Assembly (NCBI GenBank): GCA_023444095.1
Contig: JAEZRP010000043.1
Location: 88,419 to 152,418 of the forward strand
DNA from: Bacillota bacterium
GTDB lineage: Bacteria; Bacillota; Clostridia; Christensenellales; Aristaeellaceae
Reading direction: 5' to 3'
Length of the DNA: 64,000 bases
The notes below the pieces were generated by a model. That model was not told the origin of the DNA, did no database searches, and saw only the letters and a program-made list of their open reading frames with translations. Of the stretch, positions 42,935 through 51,428 are shown piece after piece (positions within the stretch are counted from its first letter, which is position 1; every line of letters starts with the position of its first letter). A program made the translations under genes and the position numbers.

Positions 42935-44701
42935 TTAGTTGTACTTTTCGCGCTTCTGGTAGTGGGTGTGCAGAAGCTCGTGGGCCTTGTGGGAGTTGGG
43001 CTTGCCGAAGTACTCGTCGTAGAGCTTCTGGACGGCGGGCGCCTCGTGGGACTTGCGCACGGCCTTTCCGGCGTCCTCGGAGTAGAGCGCCTTGGCGCGA
43101 AGGCCCTTCACGTCCACGACCTCGCGCACGGTGGGCGAGACGATCGGCTGTCCGCCACCGTTAATGCAGCCGCCGGGGCAACCCATGACCTCGATGAAGG
43201 TGTAGCTCTTCTCGCCCGCCTTGATGGCGTCGAGAAGCTTCGAGGCCGCGCCGGTGGAGTGCGCCACGGCGACCTTGACCTCGAGTCCGTTGAGGTTGTA
43301 GGAGGCTTCCTTTACGCCCTCGAAGCCGCGCACGCCCGTAAACTCGAGCTTGGCGAGCTTTTCGCCGGTGATGACCTCGTAGGCGGTCCTGAGCGCCGCC
43401 TCCATGACGCCGCCGGTCACGCCGAAGATGACCGCCGCGCCGGAGTACTCACCCAACATCTCGTCGAAGGTCTCGTCGGGGAGGTTCACGAAGTCCACGC
43501 CCGCGACCTTGATCATGCGCGCGAGTTCGCGCGTGGTGATGACGATGTCGACGTCCGGGATGCCTTCCTGGCCCAGCTCGGGGCGCGCGGCCTCGAACTT
43601 CTTGGCGGTGCAGGGCATGACGGAAACGACCACGATGTCCTTGGGATCGAGGCCCGCCTTCTCGGCGTAGTAGCTCTTGATCACCGCGCCCTCCATCTCG
43701 TGGGGGGACTTGCAGGTGGAAAGGTTCGGGATGAACTCCGGATAATAGGTCTCGCAGAACTTGATCCAGCCCGGGGAACAGGAGGTGATCATCGGGAGCA
43801 CGCCGCCCTCTTTCACGCGGGTGACGAGCTCGGTGGCCTCCTCCATGATGGTGAGATCGGCTGCGAAGTCGGTGTCGAACACCTTGTCAAAGCCCAGGCG
43901 GTGGAGGGACGCGGCGAGCTTTCCGGTCACGTTCGTGCCGATGGGCATGCCGAACTCCTCGCCGAGCGCGGCGCGGACGGCGGGCGCGGCCTGCACGACC
44001 ACAAACTTTTTGGGATCGGCGATCGCCTTCCAGACCTTCTCGGTGTCGTCCCGCTCGGTGAGCGCACCGGTCGGGCACGCGGCGATGCACTGGCCGCAAT
44101 TGATGCAGCCGGTGTCCGCGAGGGTCATACCCCACGGGGAGGCGATCTGCGTCTTCATGCCGCGGCCCATCGCGCCGATGACGCCCACGTTCTGCACCTT
44201 TTCGCACATCGCGACGCAGCGGCGGCAGATGACGCACTTGGCGTTGTTGCGGCGAATCGAGAGCGAAGAAGAATCGTACTTCGCCTCCGGCATGAGGCCG
44301 TTGTACTTATCCTCGTCGTCCACGCCGTACTCGATGCACAGCTTCTGGAGCTCGCAGTTCGTGTTGCGCGGGCAGGAAAGGCACTTCTTGTCGTGGGTGG
44401 ACAGAAGAAGTTCGAGGTTGGTCTTTCTGACCGAGCGCAGGAGCGGGGTGTTCGTTTTCACGGTGATTTCCCCGGTCGCACGGTTTTTAGGCAGGGACTC
44501 GACGGGCAGCACGCACGCCGCGGAGGGCACGCGCGCGCCGGTCTCGACCAGGCACATGCGGCAGGCGCCGATTTCGTTGACACCCTTCATGTAGCAAAGC
44601 GTCGGGATGCGGATCCCGGCCTTCCTGGCCGCGTCGAGGACGGTGGTGCCGGCGGGAACCGTTACGGATACGCCGTCTATTTTAAGCGTAATGTCAGCCA
44701 T
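42935..44701 (-). CDS. hydA: NADH-linked [FeFe]-hydrogenase catalytic subunit
   Basis: 588 aa. Reduces protons to H2, in this group with electrons from NADH and reduced ferredoxin together (bifurcation/confurcation). Domains in order: N-terminal [2Fe-2S] (CRMC region, 1-80), His-Cys [4Fe-4S] (HDKKCLSCPRNTNC), two [4Fe-4S] clusters (CVICRRCVAMCEK, CINCGQCIAACP), then the H-cluster domain with TSCSPGW, MPCTAKK and MGCPGGCINGGGQP. Short C-terminal SSU-like tail (SHEAPAVQKLYDEY). Last gene of the five-gene operon, 17 bp after hydB. Confidence 0.96.
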   Translation of the reverse strand: MADITLKIDGVSVTVPAGTTVLDAARKAGIRIPTLCYMKGVNEIGACRMCLVETGARVPSAACVLPVESLPKNRATGEITVKTNTPLLRSVRKTNLELLLSTHDKKCLSCPRNTNCELQKLCIEYGVDDEDKYNGLMPEAKYDSSSLSIRRNNAKCVICRRCVAMCEKVQNVGVIGAMGRGMKTQIASPWGMTLADTGCINCGQCIAACPTGALTERDDTEKVWKAIADPKKFVVVQAAPAVRAALGEEFGMPIGTNVTGKLAASLHRLGFDKVFDTDFAADLTIMEEATELVTRVKEGGVLPMITSCSPGWIKFCETYYPEFIPNLSTCKSPHEMEGAVIKSYYAEKAGLDPKDIVVVSVMPCTAKKFEAARPELGQEGIPDVDIVITTRELARMIKVAGVDFVNLPDETFDEMLGEYSGAAVIFGVTGGVMEAALRTAYEVITGEKLAKLEFTGVRGFEGVKEASYNLNGLEVKVAVAHSTGAASKLLDAIKAGEKSYTFIEVMGCPGGCINGGGQPIVSPTVREVVDVKGLRAKALYSEDAGKAVRKSHEAPAVQKLYDEYFGKPNSHKAHELLHTHYQKREKYN

Positions 44702-44718
44702 TTATTTTTCCTCCTCGC

Positions 44719-46509
44719 TCACTTTCTGGAGATCGCGCCGAACTTGCATTTCTCCATGCAGGCGCCGCACTTGATGCACTTCTTCTGGTCGATCACGTGC
44801 TTCTCCTTGACCTTGCCGGAGATGGCGCTCACCGGGCAGTTGCGCGCGCACAGCGTGCAGCCCACGCACTTCTCCGGATCGATGGTGTAGCTCAGGAGCT
44901 TCTTGCACACGCCCGCCGGGCAACGCTTCTCGTAGATGTGCGCCTCGTACTCGGAGCGGAACTGCTTGATGGTCGAAAGGACCGGGTTGGGCGCGGTCTG
45001 GCCCAGCGCGCACAGCGCGGACTGGGAGATGCTCGCCGCGAGCGCCTCAAGCCTCTCGATGTCACCGTCCTCGCCCTGACCCTCGCAAATGCGGTTCAGG
45101 ATCTCGAGCATCCGGCGCGTGCCGACGCGGCAGGGGACGCACTTTCCGCAGCTCTCGTCGACGGTGAAGTCGAGGAAGAAGCGGGCGATGTCGACCATGC
45201 AGTTATCCTCGTCCATGACGATCATGCCGCCCGAGCCCATCATGGAGCCCGCCGCGATCAGGTTGTCATAGTCGATGGGCGTATCGAGCATGTTGGCCGG
45301 GAGGCAGCCGCCGGAGGGGCCGCCGGTCTGCACGGCCTTGAACGCCTTGCCGCCGGGGCAGCCGCCGCCGATGTCATAGATGATCTCGCGAAGCGTGGTG
45401 CCCATCGGAATTTCGACCAGGCCCGAGTTCGCGATCTTGCCGCCGAGCGCAAAGACCTTGGTGCCCTTCGACTTCTCGGTGCCCATGGAGGCGAACCACT
45501 CGGCGCCGTTCAAGATGATCTGGCAGACGTTTGCGTAGGTCTCGACGTTGTTGAGGATGGTCGGGCGGCCGAACAGGCCCTTCACCGCCGGGAACGGCGG
45601 GCGGGGGCGCGGCTCTCCGCGCAGGCCCTCGATGGAGTTCATGAGCGCCGTTTCCTCGCCGCAGACGAAAGCGCCCGCGCCGAGACGGATGTCGACGTCG
45701 AAATGGAAGCCCGTCCCGAAGATATCCTGCCCCAAAAGGCCGTATTCGCGCGCCTGGTTGATGGCAATTTCAAGGCGCTTGACGGCGATAGGGTACTCGG
45801 CGCGCACGTAGATATAGCCCTGGTCGCTTCCGATCGCGTAGCCCGCGATGGCCATGGCCTCGAGCACCGCGTGCGGATCGCCCTCGAGAACGGAGCGGTC
45901 CATGAACGCGCCCGGATCGCCCTCGTCGGCGTTGCAGCACACGTACTTCTTGCCCGTCGAGCCCATGGCGAAGCGCCACTTGGTGCCGGTCGGGAATCCC
46001 GCGCCGCCGCGTCCGCGCAGGCCGGATTTTTCGATGGTCTCGACGACCTCCTCGCGGGTCATCTCGGTCAGCGCCTTGGCGAGGGCCTTGTAGCCGTCGA
46101 AGGCGATATATTCGTCGATGTTCTCGGGGTTGATGACGCCGCAGTTTCGAAGCGCCACGCGCTTCTGCTTTTTGTAGAAGCCGATCTCCTCGAGCGGGGT
46201 GACTTCCTGCTTTTCGCCGTCGCCCTTATAGAGAAGCCGGGCGACGATGCGGCCCTTGACGAGGTGCTCATTTACGATCTCGTCAATGTCCGAAAGCTGG
46301 ACGCCGGAATAGAACGCGCCCTCGGGATAGACGATGACGACGGGGCCGGCGGCGCAGAGGCCAAAGCAGCCGGTCTTGACCAGCTTGACTTCCTTCTCAA
46401 GACCTTTTTCGGTGAGTAGCTGCGAGAACCGCTCATACAGCTTCGGCGAACCGGAGGACGTGCAGCCGGTGCCGCCGCAAACCAGAATTGTGGAACGGAA
46501 AAGCTCCAT
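44719..46509 (-). CDS. hydB: hydrogenase NADH-binding subunit (NuoF/HndC/HydB-like)
   Basis: 596 aa. N-terminal thioredoxin-like [2Fe-2S] domain (CGGTGC and CFGLC), NuoF core with the NADH/FMN motif GRGGAGFPTGTKW (about 165-177), the [4Fe-4S] motif SCGKCVPCRVGT, and a C-terminal two-cluster ferredoxin (CVGCTLCARNCP, CIKCGACMEKC). It houses FMN and NAD(H) sites of the HydABC complex. Good GAGG-type ribosome site at 46509. Directly upstream of hydA. Confidence 0.95.
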   Translation of the reverse strand: MELFRSTILVCGGTGCTSSGSPKLYERFSQLLTEKGLEKEVKLVKTGCFGLCAAGPVVIVYPEGAFYSGVQLSDIDEIVNEHLVKGRIVARLLYKGDGEKQEVTPLEEIGFYKKQKRVALRNCGVINPENIDEYIAFDGYKALAKALTEMTREEVVETIEKSGLRGRGGAGFPTGTKWRFAMGSTGKKYVCCNADEGDPGAFMDRSVLEGDPHAVLEAMAIAGYAIGSDQGYIYVRAEYPIAVKRLEIAINQAREYGLLGQDIFGTGFHFDVDIRLGAGAFVCGEETALMNSIEGLRGEPRPRPPFPAVKGLFGRPTILNNVETYANVCQIILNGAEWFASMGTEKSKGTKVFALGGKIANSGLVEIPMGTTLREIIYDIGGGCPGGKAFKAVQTGGPSGGCLPANMLDTPIDYDNLIAAGSMMGSGGMIVMDEDNCMVDIARFFLDFTVDESCGKCVPCRVGTRRMLEILNRICEGQGEDGDIERLEALAASISQSALCALGQTAPNPVLSTIKQFRSEYEAHIYEKRCPAGVCKKLLSYTIDPEKCVGCTLCARNCPVSAISGKVKEKHVIDQKKCIKCGACMEKCKFGAISRK

Positions 46510-46536
46510 TATGTTACCTCCTCAATCTTTGAGCGC

Positions 46537-46905
46537 TTACTTCTCAGCGGCTCCGATCGTGTATTCGTAAACGGGAGATCCGTTGACGATGTGCTCGGCA
46601 ACGATGCGCGGCACCATCTCGGGCTGGACCTTGACGTAGGTCACCTTGGTCTGGCCGGGCAGAGTCACCTCCACGATCGGCTCGTACCGGCACATGCCGA
46701 TGCAGCCGGTCTGCGCGACGACTACGTCGAGCAGGTTGCGCTTTCCGATTTCGTCGAGGAACGAGGTCATGACGGGGCGCGCGCCGGCCGCGATGCCGCA
46801 GGTCGCCATGCCGACGACCACGCGGATGCCCTCGCTCTCGTGGCGAAGGTTGACCTGGCTGAGCGTCTTTTGACGGATCTTCTCGAGATCTGCGATGGAC
46901 TTCAT
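46537..46905 (-). CDS. thioredoxin-like [2Fe-2S] ferredoxin subunit (HndB-like)
   Basis: 122 aa. Cys pattern MATCGIAAGA (Cys36) and QTGCIGMCRYEP (Cys68, Cys72) in a thioredoxin-like fold, as in HndB of the NADP-reducing hydrogenase. It relays electrons within the hydrogenase complex. Encoded between the ATPase and hydB genes with short gaps. Confidence 0.88.
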   Translation of the reverse strand: MKSIADLEKIRQKTLSQVNLRHESEGIRVVVGMATCGIAAGARPVMTSFLDEIGKRNLLDVVVAQTGCIGMCRYEPIVEVTLPGQTKVTYVKVQPEMVPRIVAEHIVNGSPVYEYTIGAAEK

Positions 46906-46922
46906 ATGGTTGACACCTCCGG

Positions 46923-47483
46923 TTAAATTTGCTCGCGGCCCGCATCGACCGCCATGATGGACTCCCTGATGTATTCCCCGATCCAGGAAAGAACCTCCGG
47001 CCGGTTGAGCGGGACGCCGCCGAGGGCTTCCCGGATTTCAGCCGTGTCGAACGTAAACGCGCCTTCGCCCCGCGCATACCGGAGGGAAAACTCCGGCGTC
47101 TCCGGGCAACCGGTGACGAGCGCCGCCATCGTGCCGGGGAGGTCGCCCATGGGCGGAAGGTCGATGTGCGAGCGCCGCATAATCATCAGAAGCTTCGTTC
47201 CCGCGCCGGGCGCGGATTCGATCTCGAAGGTTCCGCCGCAGTCCTCGCACATCTGGCGGGCCATCGGGATTCCGAGGCCGACCTTGCGGGTCGTGCGGGT
47301 CGTCGTAAACGGGCTCGCGACTTTTTTGAGAAGCTCCGCGTCCATGCCGCGCCCGTCGTCCTCGATCGAAACGAGCAGAAGATCCGATCCATCCGGGAAC
47401 TCGATCGCGATCCTCACCCGCCGGGCGGAGGCCGCGACGGAGTTCTGTACGAGATCGAGGATGTAGAGCGACAGCTCGTTCAT
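46923..47483 (-). CDS. histidine-kinase-like ATPase of the hydrogenase operon
   Basis: 186 aa. A GHKL ATP-binding domain occupies about 1-105: N box LVQNSVAASARRV, G1 EDDGRGMD, G2 TTRKVGLGIPMAR. There is no HisKA dimerisation/phosphoacceptor region and no sensor domain, so it is not a complete histidine kinase. The last 80 residues are unassigned and lack cysteines apart from one. Homologues occupy the same place between nuoE-like and ferredoxin-like genes of hydrogenase operons in other Clostridia. A regulatory, anti-sigma-like or phosphorelay role is inferred. Confidence 0.8.
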   Translation of the reverse strand: MNELSLYILDLVQNSVAASARRVRIAIEFPDGSDLLLVSIEDDGRGMDAELLKKVASPFTTTRTTRKVGLGIPMARQMCEDCGGTFEIESAPGAGTKLLMIMRRSHIDLPPMGDLPGTMAALVTGCPETPEFSLRYARGEGAFTFDTAEIREALGGVPLNRPEVLSWIGEYIRESIMAVDAGREQI

Positions 47484-47487
47484 CTGG

Positions 47488-47958
47488 CTACTTCTGGTAC
47501 TTTTTCAGGATGCCGGGGATGTCGTCGGGCACGAGCCGTCCGTAGACCTCTTCGCCGATCATCATGACCGGCGCAAGGCCGCAGGCGCCGAGGCAGCGGG
47601 TGTCCTTGATGGTGAAAAGGCCGTCGGTCGAGGTCTTGCCGACCTTGGTGTCGAGGACCTCCGAGACCTTGTCAAGTATATCTTTAGAGCCCTTGACATA
47701 GCAGGCCGTGCCGAGGCACACGCCGATCAGGTGCTCGCCCACGGGCTCGAGCGCGAACTGCGAATAAAAGGTCGCCACGCCGTAGACCTCGCTGAGCGTC
47801 TCGCCCAGCCCCTCGGCGATTCTGATCTGGACGTCCTTCGGCACGTAACCAAAGATTTCCTGCGCGGCCTGAAGACAGCGCATCACCGCGCCCCCCTGGC
47901 CATTCAGATCGGCGATGACTTTGTCGAGTTTCGCGTACTTTTCCTCAGTGCCCATCAT
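47488..47958 (-). CDS. hydC: hydrogenase NuoE-like [2Fe-2S] subunit (HydC/HndA)
   Basis: 156 aa. Thioredoxin-like [2Fe-2S] protein with the four ligands in CLGTACYVKG and TRCLGACGLAPV, and the GVATFYSQF motif of NuoE proteins. It passes electrons between the NADH site and the remaining clusters. First gene of the hydrogenase operon; AGGAGG lies upstream of ATGATG, so initiation may occur at 47958 or 47955. Confidence 0.93.
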   Translation of the reverse strand: MMGTEEKYAKLDKVIADLNGQGGAVMRCLQAAQEIFGYVPKDVQIRIAEGLGETLSEVYGVATFYSQFALEPVGEHLIGVCLGTACYVKGSKDILDKVSEVLDTKVGKTSTDGLFTIKDTRCLGACGLAPVMMIGEEVYGRLVPDDIPGILKKYQK

Positions 47959-48023
47959 ACGAATACCTACCTCCTCGGATCTATTCGTTTGCAGGTTTGT
48001 AACTTTGTCACATACCGCAGGAT

Positions 48024-48052
48024 ATTATAGCATGCGTCGCGCGAATGTGTAT
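48024..48052 (-). promoter_or_regulatory. promoter for the hydCBA operon
   Basis: Minus strand TATAAT (48029-48024) preceded by TGC (extended -10); the -35 at 17 bp (ATACAC) is poor. Confidence 0.5.
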
Positions 48053-48110
48053 TAACGGCGCATTAACATCGCGAATATTTCATGTGCAGGTTGTTTGATT
48101 GCGAACAGAT

Positions 48111-48806
48111 TTACGCGCCCATTAATGAAAAGAAGCTTTCGGGGTCCGGTGAAATGAGGTCGAGAAATACCACTTTTTCCAGTATGTTTTCGAGGTAATG
48201 GGCGTCCGAGGAATACAGAGTTTTTATGGAAGGCATGCCTATTTCAGGAAGCGGCATGTCGCGCGACACCTCGAGGGCCGAAAACTTTACTCCCGGGGGG
48301 AGAAAACCCAGCGCCTGAAGGATTCCGTTCGAACCCCGGTTGATGTGCGCGGGCACCGCGAGTCCGCCCGCCGCAATGATTTTTTGCGCAAGCGCGTCGA
48401 CTGACAGATCGGTCGCGGAGATGAGGAGCCTCTCCTCCTCGCGCACGAAATCATCGTTTTCGTCACGCTCGATCTGGTGGCCGAAGATCGCGGGCCGGTT
48501 CCTGATCGGAGGGAGGTGACAGTAGATCTCGTCCGAGAACGCGAGCGCGGAAGCGACCGTTCGGAAGTACGAGAGGATGTGGACTTCCTCGCGCGAGCAG
48601 AGCTCCATGGCGGGAAGGAGCGAAACCCCCGCCCGCCCCGCCACCTTTTCGATGACCGGGAGCTGGCGGGCGGTGTTGTGGTCCGCGACCGCGATCATGT
48701 CGAGGCCCTTCAGCTTCGCCATATTGACGATGTTGTTGGGCGTCATCAGCTCGTCTGCGCAGGGGGAAAGGCACGAGTGGATGTGGAGGTCGACCGCGCA
48801 GCGCAT
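48111..48806 (-). CDS. PHP-domain phosphoesterase-like protein
   Basis: 231 aa. The polymerase/histidinol phosphatase fold is shown by DLHIHSCLSPCADELM at the N-terminus, AVADHNT, the Glu of PAMELCSREEVHIL, PAHINRG and the closing SSDAHYLE; these provide the metal ligands. It should hydrolyse a phosphoester, substrate unknown. It begins 1 bp after the DRTGG gene and is part of the sensory hydrogenase operon. Confidence 0.87.
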   Translation of the reverse strand: MRCAVDLHIHSCLSPCADELMTPNNIVNMAKLKGLDMIAVADHNTARQLPVIEKVAGRAGVSLLPAMELCSREEVHILSYFRTVASALAFSDEIYCHLPPIRNRPAIFGHQIERDENDDFVREEERLLISATDLSVDALAQKIIAAGGLAVPAHINRGSNGILQALGFLPPGVKFSALEVSRDMPLPEIGMPSIKTLYSSDAHYLENILEKVVFLDLISPDPESFFSLMGA

Positions 48807-48807
48807 G

Positions 48808-49146
48808 TTACGCCTTCACGCCGCACGCGTACAGAACGCCCGAAATCTCGTAGGCCGACAGGGGCGCTGACAGAACGGCGATCCCCTCCTCCTCGGCCTT
48901 CTCCGCGACGTCCGGTGCGATCCTGCCGTTCTCGGGGATTACGACACAGCTCATCTCGTGGAGCGTCGCGATCGCGATCACGTTCATGTGCGTCTGGACG
49001 GTGATCCACGCCATACCGGGCCTTCCGTGGGCCATGACCCAGGAGAGCAGGTCGCAGGTATAACCGAACTCGATCTTCCGGTTTGTGGGGACGTCCTTCG
49101 TGAGCGCCAAAGCGCCAGTCTTTTCCATGAGCTCGCCGATCGTCAT
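48808..49146 (-). CDS. DRTGG-domain protein, copy 2
   Basis: 112 aa. Small alpha/beta protein resembling stand-alone DRTGG domains (TCDLLSWVMAHGRPGMAWITVQ, then VVIPENGRIAPDV and SAYEISGVLYACG). DRTGG domains occur in HPr-kinase and phosphotransacetylase regulators and are thought to bind small ligands. Paralogous to the protein encoded at the head of this operon. Ligand unknown. Confidence 0.75.
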   Translation of the reverse strand: MTIGELMEKTGALALTKDVPTNRKIEFGYTCDLLSWVMAHGRPGMAWITVQTHMNVIAIATLHEMSCVVIPENGRIAPDVAEKAEEEGIAVLSAPLSAYEISGVLYACGVKA

Positions 49147-49156
49147 ATCTTTCTCC

Positions 49157-50479
49157 TTATTTTTCCCGAGTCGTTTCGCTCAGCTCCACCATCTGCTTTG
49201 CCATGAGGCGCACGCGCTCCTTTAAGAGGAACAGGCAGTCCATCTCGCGCGCGTCGCCCGCCACGATGTCTTCCGCGAGCGCCTGGCAGGTCGGGGAGCC
49301 GCAGCTTCCGCAGTCGAGGCCTGGGAGCCGCTTTCTGATCTCCTCAATTTTGTCCATCTTCGCAAGCGCCTGCTTGAAGTCCGTGTCGATCCGGAGGGAC
49401 TCGAGGGGCTTGATCTGGTCGTCGAAGACCATCGCTTCGCCGATCTTCTCGATCTCCTCAGGCGACACGGCCTGGTCGATGTCCCTCTTGGGCAGCTCCT
49501 GCACGAGCCTTCGGATGCGGTTTCGGGCGATGAACTGGTTCTCAAACACGATGGGACCGCCGATGCAGCCGCCCGCGCACGCGAGGCCCTCAAAGAAACG
49601 GAGCGCTGGCATGCGGTCGTTCTCAATGGCATCGAGTACGCTTACCACGTTGTCGATGCCGTCGACCGCGAGCGCCTCGTCCGTGCCCAGCGCCGCGCAC
49701 TCGCCACCCGAACGCGCCCAGCCGATGCCCAGCGCCGTCGAGGGCTGCATGGAGGACGCATCACAGATGTTCTGCACCGCGTCGCGTCGAAGCTGGCCGC
49801 TCAGAAGGCCGTAGATCTCAAGCATGGAGATCGCGCCGTCGAGCGCGGACTCTCTGTGGCCGAGAGGCTTTCGGATCGCGGTCGCCTTGGCGGCGCAGGG
49901 CGTGATGAAAAAGCACCCGACCTCCCACGCGGAGACCCTGTTTTTCTCGCAGAACTCGCGCCTGGCGACCGACGCCGCGACCTCCATGGGCGAGCGCACG
50001 TCCACGATATTGCCCAAGAGCTCCGGGAAGCGGATCTGGATAAGCCGCACGACCGCCGGACACGCCGAGGAGATGAGGGGCCGGGGGCAGTCGGGTGCGT
50101 TCAGCCTGTCGCGCACCACGCGGCTCACGATGTCCGCGCCGCGCGCCACATCAAAAACCTCGTTAAAGCCCATGCACTTGAGGCCGTAGGGAACGCTCAT
50201 AATGTTCGTGAGGTTCTTGAACTGGCCGTAGAGCGACGGCGCGGGGAGCGCGATCTTATATTTGAAGCGATTGATCGTCGAAAGGGGGTCCGTCACCGCC
50301 ACCTTCGCGTGGTGTTGGCAGACGCGGATGCACTCGCCGCAGTCGATGCACAACTCGTCGATGATGTGCGCGCGACCGCCCCGGATGCGGATCGCCTCCG
50401 TCGGGCAACGCTTGAGGCAGTTCGTGCAGCCCACGCACTTGCCCGAGTCGAGCGTGACCGAATGATAAGTCGTTGCCAT
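49157..50479 (-). CDS. sensory-type [FeFe]-hydrogenase-like protein (HydS group)
   Basis: 440 aa. Two N-terminal [4Fe-4S] motifs (CVGCTNCLKRCP, CIDCGECIRVCQ), an H-cluster domain, and a C-terminal Fe-S (Fes) motif CGSCGSPTC. H-cluster loops are altered: SSACPAVV for TSCCPxW, ITPCAAKA for MPCxxK, and ACAGGCIGGP for ACxGGCxxGGGxP. Cluster-binding cysteines are kept, while the residue before the first is Ala, as reported for the putative sensory hydrogenase of Thermotoga maritima, in which the proton-relay Cys is replaced. No PAS domain is present. Surrounded by ATPase, PHP and DRTGG genes, so sensing H2 or redox state is more likely than catalysis. Confidence 0.88.
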   Translation of the reverse strand: MATTYHSVTLDSGKCVGCTNCLKRCPTEAIRIRGGRAHIIDELCIDCGECIRVCQHHAKVAVTDPLSTINRFKYKIALPAPSLYGQFKNLTNIMSVPYGLKCMGFNEVFDVARGADIVSRVVRDRLNAPDCPRPLISSACPAVVRLIQIRFPELLGNIVDVRSPMEVAASVARREFCEKNRVSAWEVGCFFITPCAAKATAIRKPLGHRESALDGAISMLEIYGLLSGQLRRDAVQNICDASSMQPSTALGIGWARSGGECAALGTDEALAVDGIDNVVSVLDAIENDRMPALRFFEGLACAGGCIGGPIVFENQFIARNRIRRLVQELPKRDIDQAVSPEEIEKIGEAMVFDDQIKPLESLRIDTDFKQALAKMDKIEEIRKRLPGLDCGSCGSPTCQALAEDIVAGDAREMDCLFLLKERVRLMAKQMVELSETTREK

Positions 50480-50492
50480 ATTCCCTCCCGCG

Positions 50493-50912
50493 CTACAGTT
50501 TGAACGTCATTTCGACGCGCGTGCCCGCACCGACCTGGGATTCGATTTGAAAATCGTCGGCGTTCCTGGCCATGTTGGAAAGGCCCATGCCCGCGCCGAA
50601 GCCCATCATGCGGACGTCGTCCGAGGCGGTGGAGTAGCCCTCCCGCATGGCCATCTCGATGTCCGGGATGCCGGGGCCGACGTCTGTGACGACGATTTTG
50701 ATGTCGCCCTCGCCGACGAGGAGCTCCATCCTCCCGCCCAGGGAGTGGATGACGAGGTTGATTTCAGCCTCGTAGGAGGCGATGGAGATGCGCCTGACGA
50801 TGTTCATGTCAACGCCAAGCTTTTTGATGATGCGCTTGATCTTTCCGGACGCCTCGCCCGCGCACACGAAGTCTCGCGCGGCGACGTCGAATTCTTCCTT
50901 GTGAATGATCAT
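50493..50912 (-). CDS. RsbT/anti-sigma-type GHKL ATPase
   Basis: 139 aa. Complete small ATP-binding domain: N box SIASYEAEINLVIHS, G1 VTDVGPGIPD, then GFGAGMGLSNMARNAD (G2) and GAGTRVEMTF. Length and motifs match RsbT/SpoIIAB-like serine kinases or switch ATPases. The start overlaps the preceding DRTGG gene (ATGA). No anti-anti-sigma (STAS) partner is visible in the operon. Confidence 0.88.
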   Translation of the reverse strand: MIIHKEEFDVAARDFVCAGEASGKIKRIIKKLGVDMNIVRRISIASYEAEINLVIHSLGGRMELLVGEGDIKIVVTDVGPGIPDIEMAMREGYSTASDDVRMMGFGAGMGLSNMARNADDFQIESQVGAGTRVEMTFKL

Positions 50913-51259
50913 GGGCAGTTGTCCTCGCGCAGCCCACTCGCATAGAGGATGCCGCTCGCGATGTACATGGTCTTATCGGTAGAGAGAACCGCCACGCCGT
51001 ACTCCTTCGCCATCTCGAGGATCTCCGCCGTCGGCTGCTTGCCGCGCACGAACACCACGCAGCGGATGTCAAGGACGTCCGCGGTGCGGATCACCTGGGG
51101 GTTGTTCAGTCCGGTCAGAAGGGCGATCTGCTCCTTCGGAAACGCGAGAACGTCGCTCATCATGTCGCTGGCGCACGCGGAGGTAACCTCCATGTCCAGC
51201 ATCTCCTCGCCGAGTACCACCTTCGCGTTCAGAAGCCCCACCATTTCGCGGATCCTCAA
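50909..51259 (-). CDS. DRTGG-domain protein, copy 1
   Basis: 116 aa. Typical features are VTSACASDMMSDVLAF, LTGLNNPQVIRTADVLDI, VVFVRGKQP and MYIASGILYASG. A TTG start at 51259 is preferred because AAGGAG lies 8 bp upstream; the GTG codons before it are too close to that site. First gene of the operon DRTGG/ATPase/HydS/DRTGG/PHP. Ligand unknown. Confidence 0.83.
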   Translation of the reverse strand: MRIREMVGLLNAKVVLGEEMLDMEVTSACASDMMSDVLAFPKEQIALLTGLNNPQVIRTADVLDIRCVVFVRGKQPTAEILEMAKEYGVAVLSTDKTMYIASGILYASGLREDNCP

Positions 51260-51286
51260 GCGCACCACTCCTTCTCAGCTCCTATC

Positions 51287-51315
51287 AGTATAGTATAAAA
51301 TCCGCGGGTTTGCAA
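51287..51315 (-). promoter_or_regulatory. promoter of the sensory hydrogenase operon
   Basis: Minus strand TTGCAA (51315-51310), 17-bp spacer, TATACT (51292-51287). Confidence 0.7.
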
Positions 51316-51361
51316 CAAGTCCAAAATTGTGGCAAAATGTGCGCGCCGTGTAAATTGGGTG

Positions 51362-51390
51362 TTGATCTTTCGCTTCCGGAACGATATACT
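51362..51390 (+). promoter_or_regulatory. promoter for the ThuA-like gene
   Basis: TTGATC (51362-51367), 17-bp spacer, TATACT (51385-51390), 38 bp before the ATG. Confidence 0.7.
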
Positions 51391-51428
51391 ATACATAATC
51401 GTACATTGCGCTTTGGAGGCGTCGGTTT

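Noticed and set aside
47990..48030. Rex-type redox operator (TTGTAAC..GTCACAT) near the hydrogenase promoter
   Set aside because: Half-sites resemble Rex boxes but spacing and symmetry differ from the 18-bp consensus; not strong enough to call.
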